17,686 nt of DNA, from assembly GCA_001805005.1 (NCBI GenBank), contig MHDO01000030.1, positions 1-17,686 on the forward strand, written 5' to 3'. The position numbers and the translations under genes were made by a program. Below the pieces are notes generated by a model. The model had not been told where the DNA came from, searched no databases, and worked only from the letters and a program-made list of their open reading frames with translations. This DNA is from Nitrospinae bacterium RIFCSPLOWO2_12_39_16. GTDB taxonomy: Bacteria > Nitrospinota > Nitrospinia > UBA9942. Positions 7,044 through 12,104 of this stretch are shown here, piece by piece (the stretch's first letter is position 1; each line of letters begins with the position of its first letter).

Positions 7044-7328
7044 ATGGATGATGAAGATATCCTTCACAATCTTGAATCCCTCGCAAAGAGATTATCTGTA
7101 GATGTTAAATACAGAAACCTTAATGATGAGGAGTTCAGGATTGAAAGCGGGGCATGTAACCTAAAAGGCAAGGATATAATAATTATTGACAGCAGATTGC
7201 CTGCAAAGGAAAAATGCAGGATATTAAGCATCCAGCTAAAAAAATATAATACAGACGATATATTTATCCCGCCTATTATAAGGGAAATGATGGGATTGAA
7301 GGATACCCACTCTATCCCATCTCAATAA
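7044..7328 (+). CDS. small protein of unknown function downstream of rseP
   Basis: A 94-residue soluble, charged protein starting six bases after rseP, so very likely in the same transcript. Visible pattern: an N-terminal helix (DILHNLESLAKRLSVDVKYR), then EEFRIESGACNLKGKDIIII, in which a Gly-x-Cys-x-Leu-x-Gly strand pair stands out, then a helix (AKEKCRILSIQLKKY) and a conserved-looking end IFIPPIIREMMG. I recall similar short proteins with a G.C.L.G…..PPIIRE pattern in other bacteria, but I know no assigned function. There is no signal peptide or membrane segment. Confidence 0.72.
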   Translation: MDDEDILHNLESLAKRLSVDVKYRNLNDEEFRIESGACNLKGKDIIIIDSRLPAKEKCRILSIQLKKYNTDDIFIPPIIREMMGLKDTHSIPSQ

Positions 7329-7377
7329 ATCCCGTTAGAAATTCTCAACCCATCAGATATAATATAGGTTTTTGTTT

Positions 7378-8892
7378 TTATTCCTCAAACTGATAGTGTT
7401 TCTTTATCTTAATAAACTCTCCTTCCATTCTTAAAAATGCTTCCACAATGTCAGGGTCAAAATGCTTCCCTGAATTTTTTATAATAATCTCCCTTGTATC
7501 CTTATGAATCCATGCCTCTTTATAAACTCTTTTATTTGTCAGTGCATCATAAACATCAGCAAGAGCCATTATACGTGCTGATAATGGTATCTTGTCCCCC
7601 TTAAATCCATATGGATAACCTGAGCCATCAAATTTCTCATGATGACAATATGCAATCTCTTTACCCATTGTAAGAAACGAACCCTTATTAGTACCCAATC
7701 TATTTTCTGCTGCCGTAATTGCATCCCCGCCAATAACTGCATGTCTTTTCATAATCTCAAATTCTTCAGGAGTCAATCTGTCAGCCTTTAAAAGTATATT
7801 ATCAGGTATCCCGACTTTCCCAATATCATGGAGGGGGCTTGATTTATATATCAGGTCTATATATTTTTCGTCAATTATACCCTTAAATTTCTCTCTTGTT
7901 GCAAGTTCCTGTGCAATCAATCTGCAATAATTCCTTATCCTTTCTAAATGGGCGCCTGTATCAGGGTCTCTATACTCTGCTAATTTTGCAAGCCCAATAA
8001 TTGTTGCATCCTGTGTATCCTCAATCTCCTTTGTCCTCTCCTTAACCTTTTGCTCTAAAGTCCTATTATATTCTTTAAGTGCATCTTCCAACTGCTTTCT
8101 AACAGTAATATCCACTGTCACCCCCATGTAACCAATAACATTGCCATCCTTCTTAATGGCTGTAATAGAAAGTATGACAGGAATCTCCTTTTTATCCTTT
8201 GTAAGATTGATTACTTCTCCATTAAAATACCCCTTGTTTAAAATCTCCATCCACATTCTTTTATAAAATTCAGGAGTAGTATGGGAGGTTTTCAAAATAT
8301 TCACATTTTTATCTAAAGCTTCCTCCCTCTCATATCCATAAAGATGAGTAAATGCCTGATTTATATCTACTATATTGCCTTTTGTATCTGTTATCATAAT
8401 TGCATCACTGGAATTTTTGTAACTCTGAAAATAGAGTTCTGCCTGAGTATAAAGCCTCTCTCTTTCCTCTATCAGCCCCTTTACTTTTATATGTGCACCA
8501 ATACGGGATAAGAGTTCCTCAGGCTCAAAGGGCTTTGCTATATAGTCATTAGCTCCAAGAGACAATACTTTTTTAACAATATCTTTATCGCCAACTGCTG
8601 TTACCATAATAATAGGTATTGTCTCATACTCTTTTCTGCTCCTCATCTCTTCACAGGTCTGGTAGCCATCCATTACAGGCATATCTATATCCATTAAAAT
8701 GAGGTTGGGTTGTGAATCTTTAAGATAATCCAATGCCTCTTTGCCGTTATTGACAGAAGATGTTATATACCCTTCCATTTTCAATATATTTTCAAGAAGA
8801 GTCCTGATTATGGAGTTATCATCTACTATAAGTATGTGCCTCTCCTTATCTCCAGCACTCTTTGAGCATATTTCCTTTATATCTATAGCCAT
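7378..8892 (-). CDS. REC-PAS-HD-GYP response regulator, predicted cyclic-di-GMP phosphodiesterase
   Basis: A 504-residue cytosolic signalling protein. The receiver domain (about 18-135) has the acidic pair Asp24/Asp25, phosphoacceptor Asp68 (LILMDIDMPVMDG), Thr98 and Lys120. A PAS domain (about 150-265) begins with the FQSYKNSSDAIMITDTKGNI region. A coiled-coil linker covers about 265-293. The HD-GYP domain (about 295-495) holds HDIGK (355-359), HHEKFDGSGYP (417-427) and LADVYDALT, all intact, so hydrolysis of c-di-GMP is likely. Input would be phosphorylation by an unlinked histidine kinase plus a PAS signal; no kinase is adjacent. No Shine-Dalgarno; a -10 TATTAT lies eight bases before the ATG. 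It is convergent with the rseP group and divergent from tatA. Confidence 0.94.
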   Translation of the reverse strand: MAIDIKEICSKSAGDKERHILIVDDNSIIRTLLENILKMEGYITSSVNNGKEALDYLKDSQPNLILMDIDMPVMDGYQTCEEMRSRKEYETIPIIMVTAVGDKDIVKKVLSLGANDYIAKPFEPEELLSRIGAHIKVKGLIEERERLYTQAELYFQSYKNSSDAIMITDTKGNIVDINQAFTHLYGYEREEALDKNVNILKTSHTTPEFYKRMWMEILNKGYFNGEVINLTKDKKEIPVILSITAIKKDGNVIGYMGVTVDITVRKQLEDALKEYNRTLEQKVKERTKEIEDTQDATIIGLAKLAEYRDPDTGAHLERIRNYCRLIAQELATREKFKGIIDEKYIDLIYKSSPLHDIGKVGIPDNILLKADRLTPEEFEIMKRHAVIGGDAITAAENRLGTNKGSFLTMGKEIAYCHHEKFDGSGYPYGFKGDKIPLSARIMALADVYDALTNKRVYKEAWIHKDTREIIIKNSGKHFDPDIVEAFLRMEGEFIKIKKHYQFEE

Positions 8893-8900
8893 AGTAAAGT

Positions 8901-8952
8901 ATAATATCTTTATAAAAAATGTCTTGCAAGCATATTCACAAGTTATTAGAAT
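8901..8952. promoter_or_regulatory. Divergent promoters sharing a palindromic -35 box (HD-GYP gene / tatA)
   Basis: TTGCAA at 8924-8929 is its own reverse complement. Rightward it is 17 nt from TAGAAT (8947-8952), serving tatA, with a 26-nt leader carrying AGGGAG. Leftward it is 17 nt from TATTAT (minus strand, 8901-8906), serving the HD-GYP gene with only eight bases before its ATG. One -35 box would thus serve both directions. Confidence 0.55.
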
Positions 8953-8978
8953 AATGGCGGATAAACTTAGGGAGAAAT

Positions 8979-9194
8979 ATGTTCGGAATGGGCATTACAG
9001 AATTGGTAATAGTATTGCTGATTATTTTTTTAATATTCGGTTTTGGAAAACTACCCGAGATCGGCAGCGGCATAGGAAAGGCAATAAAGAATTTCAAAAA
9101 ATCACTTAAAGGTGAAGATGAAATAGATGTAACACCGAAAAAACCAGTCAATAGTCAGCAGCCATCAGCCGGCAGTCAAAAGACTAAAGACTAA
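8979..9194 (+). CDS. tatA: twin-arginine translocase subunit TatA/TatE
   Basis: A 71-residue Tat channel-forming subunit. The short N-terminus MFGMGITELVIVLLIIFLIF gives the single membrane helix (about 5-21). The FGxxKLPE hinge (21-28, GFGKLPEIGSGIG) and the amphipathic helix with Phe39 (GKAIKNFKKSLKG) are standard. AGGGAG at 8969-8974, four bases before the ATG, supports the start. The last 17 or so residues (KPVNSQQPSAGSQKTKD) are encoded by a degenerate heptamer repeat that runs past the stop codon, so this tail is probably recent and dispensable. No tatC or tatB is in the window. relA follows 20 bases later and is probably co-transcribed. Confidence 0.95.
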   Translation: MFGMGITELVIVLLIIFLIFGFGKLPEIGSGIGKAIKNFKKSLKGEDEIDVTPKKPVNSQQPSAGSQKTKD

Positions 9195-9209
9195 AGACTG
9201 AAGACTGTA
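9144..9209 (+). repeat. Degenerate heptamer repeat forming the tatA 3' end and tatA-relA spacer
   Basis: A run of 7-mers of the form AGYCNNN (AGTCAGC, AGCCATC, AGCCGGC, AGTCAAA) passing into AGACTAA, AGACTAA, AGACTGA, AGACTGT. The first half is coding (TatA tail); the second holds the tatA stop and the spacer to relA. Related wording occurs inside recG at 12254-12284. Confidence 0.75.
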
Positions 9210-9214
9210 TTTAT

Positions 9215-11416
9215 ATGGTCAGAGTAGAAGATATTACAGAAGCTATACATTCATATAATCCAGAGGCTAATATTGACATAATCTGGAAGGCTTATGTCTA
9301 TTCTGCTAAGGTTCACAGAGGGCAGGTCAGACTATCAGGTGAGCCATATCTATCCCACCCCTTAGAGGTAGCCCATATCCTGACAAAACTAAAGATGGAT
9401 GAATCATGTGTAGCGGCTGGGCTGCTACACGATACTATTGAGGATACTATTTCAACATTAGAAGAGCTAAGAGAACATTTTGGGGAAGAGATTCTCTCTC
9501 TAGTGGATGGCGTCACAAAAATCAGCAGGATTGAATTTGCCAGCAGTGAAGAACAGCAGGCTGAAAATTATAGAAAGATGATACTGGCAATGTCAAAAGA
9601 TATTAGGGTCATCCTCATAAAACTCGCCGACAGACTGCACAATATGAGGACTCTTGAATATATGTCTACCGATAAACGCGAGAAAATCAGCCGTGAAACA
9701 CTGGATATATTTGCCCCCCTCGCCAACAGGCTCGGAATAGGCTGGATGAAATTAGAGTTAGAAGACCCTGCCTTCAAATATCTCTATCCTGATAAATATA
9801 AGGAAATTATGGATAGGGTGGCAGAAAAATACGAGGAGAGGGTAAAGTTTATAGAAAATATAGCTGTTGTCATCAACAAGGAACTGGATAAAGCTGATGT
9901 AAAAGGAAAGGTAATAGGAAGGCCCAAGCACTACTACAGCATATATAAGAAGATGATTGACCAGAGTATAAGTTTTGACCAAGTATTTGACATTATAGGG
10001 CTAAGGATTATTACAGATACAGTCAAGGATTGCTATTCAATACTCGGCATAATCCATTCAATCTGGAAGCCAATACCGGGAAAGATTAAAGATTACATTG
10101 CCATGCCAAAGGCTAATATGTATCAATCACTCCATACGACAGTAATAGTGCCTCCATCAAACAGGGTTGAATTCCAGATAAGGACAGAGGAGATGCACAG
10201 GATTGCAGAAAATGGTATTGCCGCCCACTGGAGATATAAGGAGGTCAGCAAAAAAGATGAAAAGGCTGCAAAGATTGATGAGAGATTTGCATGGCTAAAA
10301 CATATCCTTGAATGGCAGAAGGATATGAAAGACCCAAAGGAATTTTTAGCGACAATGAAGATAGACCTCTTCCCTGATGAGGTGTATGTATTTTCCCCGA
10401 AAGGAAAGGTAATGTCGTTTCCAAAGGGTGCCACACCTATAGATTTTGCCTATTACATACATACAGATGTCGGGGATAAATGTATAGGGGCAAAGGTCAA
10501 CGGGAAGATTGTCCCCCTTAAATACAATTTAAGCAACGGAGATATTATTGAGATACTAACTTCCCCTGCCCATAAACCGAGCAGGGACTGGCTCAAGATT
10601 GTCAAAACCTCACGTGCAAGGACAAAGATAAGAAACTATCTGAAGATAGAGGAGAAGGCAAGGAGTATAACACTCGGAAGGGAGATAACTGAAAAAGAGA
10701 TACAGAAATATAATATGAGTCCATCTGAAGTGCTGAAGCCTGAAGCTATATCAGAGGTTATAAAAACTGCAGGTTTTTCCAATGAAGAGAATCTATTTGC
10801 AGCAATAGGATATGGCAGGTATCATGCCCATCAGCTCATGATGAAACTGATTCCGCCGGATAAAATTGAAGAAAGGAAGAAGAGGGAGGAGTCAAGGTTT
10901 AAAAGGATTATCAGCCGTGTTACAAAAAAACCTGAAGTTGGAAGCGTAAAGATAAAAGGGGTAGAAGATTTTCTTACAAGGTTTGCCATGTGCTGTAATC
11001 CTGTGCCGGGGGATAAGATTATCGGCTTCATATCAAGGGGAAAAGGGGTAACTATACATACGATAGACTGTCCAAATATTGCAGAGCTTCAGTATGATAA
11101 AGACAGGTTTGTCAATGTAGAGTGGGATTTAAAGGAAAAAACACTCCATAAAGTAAGGATAAATATTCATACGCTTGACAAGCCAGGGATACTCGCAGAT
11201 ATAAGCGCCTCCATTGCATCTGAGGGGGTTAATATCAGCCAAGCTGATATTGAGACCACTGAAAACAAGGAGGCATTTCTGAATTTCTCTGTTGAAATAT
11301 CAGGACTTGACCAACTCCAGAAGGTCATAAACTCCATAAAAAAGCTGAAAGGGGTCTTAAAAGTAGAGAGGGTTAAGGAGTTCAAAAAGCTAAAAAAGGC
11401 AGCTGGCGGCAAATAA
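9215..11416 (+). CDS. bifunctional (p)ppGpp synthetase/hydrolase RelA/SpoT (Rel)
   Basis: A 733-residue stringent-response enzyme that makes and degrades (p)ppGpp. The hydrolase HD domain is intact: RLSGEPYLSHPLEVA (39-53) and LLHDTIEDT (70-78) with His72/Asp73, and later ADRLHNMRT (138-146). The synthetase domain has GRPKHYYSIYKKM (235-247), DIIGLRII (259-266), the substrate loop DYIAMPKANMYQSLHTTV (293-310) and EFQIRT (319-324). The TGS domain is at about 387-448 (VYVFSPKGKVMSFPKGATPIDFAY). A helical region, a zinc-finger-like segment with CCNPVPGD (593-600) and DCPN (618-621), and an ACT domain (about 648-722) follow. Both active sites being complete makes it the single Rel type. The ATG lies 20 bases after tatA within a repeat region; no good Shine-Dalgarno. 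Its stop is two bases from the oppositely oriented rpmB stop. Confidence 0.96.
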   Translation: MVRVEDITEAIHSYNPEANIDIIWKAYVYSAKVHRGQVRLSGEPYLSHPLEVAHILTKLKMDESCVAAGLLHDTIEDTISTLEELREHFGEEILSLVDGVTKISRIEFASSEEQQAENYRKMILAMSKDIRVILIKLADRLHNMRTLEYMSTDKREKISRETLDIFAPLANRLGIGWMKLELEDPAFKYLYPDKYKEIMDRVAEKYEERVKFIENIAVVINKELDKADVKGKVIGRPKHYYSIYKKMIDQSISFDQVFDIIGLRIITDTVKDCYSILGIIHSIWKPIPGKIKDYIAMPKANMYQSLHTTVIVPPSNRVEFQIRTEEMHRIAENGIAAHWRYKEVSKKDEKAAKIDERFAWLKHILEWQKDMKDPKEFLATMKIDLFPDEVYVFSPKGKVMSFPKGATPIDFAYYIHTDVGDKCIGAKVNGKIVPLKYNLSNGDIIEILTSPAHKPSRDWLKIVKTSRARTKIRNYLKIEEKARSITLGREITEKEIQKYNMSPSEVLKPEAISEVIKTAGFSNEENLFAAIGYGRYHAHQLMMKLIPPDKIEERKKREESRFKRIISRVTKKPEVGSVKIKGVEDFLTRFAMCCNPVPGDKIIGFISRGKGVTIHTIDCPNIAELQYDKDRFVNVEWDLKEKTLHKVRINIHTLDKPGILADISASIASEGVNISQADIETTENKEAFLNFSVEISGLDQLQKVINSIKKLKGVLKVERVKEFKKLKKAAGGK

Positions 11417-11418
11417 TC

Positions 11419-11610
11419 TTAAGCTATCTTTTCTACCTTCCCTGACCTTATACACCTGCTACAGACATTTAACCTCTTGTGTGTCCCGTTCACAATTACC
11501 CTGACCCTCTGGATATTTGGATTCCACCTACGGTGTGTTACATTATGGGCATGACTTACATTATTGCCAAAGTTTGGTCCTTTTCCACAAACATCACATT
11601 TACTTGACAT
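11419..11610 (-). CDS. rpmB: 50S ribosomal protein L28
   Basis: A 63-residue ribosomal protein of the large subunit. It opens MSSKCDVCGKGPNFGNNVSH, contains the family core HRRWNPNIQRVRV, and ends with VCSRCIRSGKV. Two CxxC pairs (CDVC, CSRC) mark the zinc-binding form of L28. AGGAGG at 11619-11624 on the minus strand, eight bases before the ATG, is a strong ribosome-binding site. The gene faces relA and its upstream region contains a palindromic repeat. It is not accompanied by rpmG. Confidence 0.97.
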   Translation of the reverse strand: MSSKCDVCGKGPNFGNNVSHAHNVTHRRWNPNIQRVRVIVNGTHKRLNVCSRCIRSGKVEKIA

Positions 11611-11632
11611 CTTTAAATCCTCCTAAAAAATT

Positions 11633-11724
11633 AACCACAGATAAACACAGATTTACACAGATTTTTTTATCCTTATTTTCCTGTGTTTATCTGTGTCCAT
11701 CTGTGGTTGCTTTGATAATTTTTC
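11633..11724 (+). repeat. Palindromic repeat, CACAGAT/ATCTGTG type, copy upstream of the DUF1858 gene
   Basis: Left arm AACCACAG…ACACAGATTTACACAGAT (11633-11662), AT-rich centre, right arm from about 11681 ending ATCTGTGG (11699-11706). The right flank GGTTGCTTTGATAATTT matches the copy at 12020-12102 at 16 of 17 bases, so the element extends beyond the palindrome and has an orientation. A further CTGTGTCCTCTGTAGCG at 11727-11743 looks like an extra decayed arm. Confidence 0.85.
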
Positions 11725-11809
11725 TTCTGTGTCCTCTGTAGCGTATATCTTTATTGAAAATGTAATTTAAAAATGATAGCATAACAATTAGGCTGATACA
11801 AGCAAAATT

Positions 11810-12019
11810 ATGAAAATAACTAAAGAGATGGAGATTAACGAGTGCCTGAAGATGTATCCGCAGACCAAGAGGATATTCACCAAATACAATATGGGCTGTC
11901 TTGGGTGTATGGGCGCAACTGCAGAGACAATAGAGATTGGTGCCCTTATGCACGGACTTGATATAAATGAAATACTTACTGAACTTAATAAAATAATAGA
12001 AGAACAAAAGCTTAACTGA
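11810..12019 (+). CDS. DUF1858 domain protein (small CxxC protein)
   Basis: A 69-residue soluble protein. Pattern: KITKEMEINECLKMYPQTKR, then IFTKYNMGCLGCMGATAETI with the paired cysteines Cys30 and Cys33, then an AALMHGLDINEILTEL-like helical end (GALMHGLDINEILTELNKII). This is the DUF1858 fold, seen alone or joined to hybrid-cluster and ScdA/RIC-type proteins linked to redox or nitrosative stress, where the CxxC may bind metal or form a disulphide. Function here is unproven. Its ATG has no clear Shine-Dalgarno. The gene lies alone between two same-orientation copies of a palindromic repeat. Confidence 0.85.
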   Translation: MKITKEMEINECLKMYPQTKRIFTKYNMGCLGCMGATAETIEIGALMHGLDINEILTELNKIIEEQKLN

Positions 12020-12102
12020 AACCACAGATTACATAGATTTAAAAAGGGAAAAGGTTTTATCTGTGTTTATCCGTGTTCATCTGTGGTTGCTTTTATAATT
12101 TC
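12020..12102 (+). repeat. Palindromic repeat, CACAGAT/ATCTGTG type, copy abutting recG
   Basis: Left arm AACCACAGATTACATAGAT (12020-12038), right arm ATCTGTGTTTATCCGTG followed by TTCATCTGTGGTT (to 12088). The flank TTTTATAATTTC (12091-12102) contains TATAAT (12094-12099), five bases before the TTG start of recG. Same orientation as the copy at 11633. Confidence 0.85.
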
Positions 12103-12104
12103 CT

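Noticed and set aside
8741..9109. Plus-strand 122-codon frame across the HD-GYP/tatA promoter region
   Set aside because: It is antisense to the receiver domain and out of frame with tatA; both real genes have strong family matches.
9144..9209. CRISPR array
   Set aside because: The repeats are contiguous degenerate 7-mers without spacers, and no cas genes are present.
11517..11741. Plus-strand 74-codon frame overlapping rpmB
   Set aside because: It is antisense to rpmB and its second half is translated palindromic repeat.
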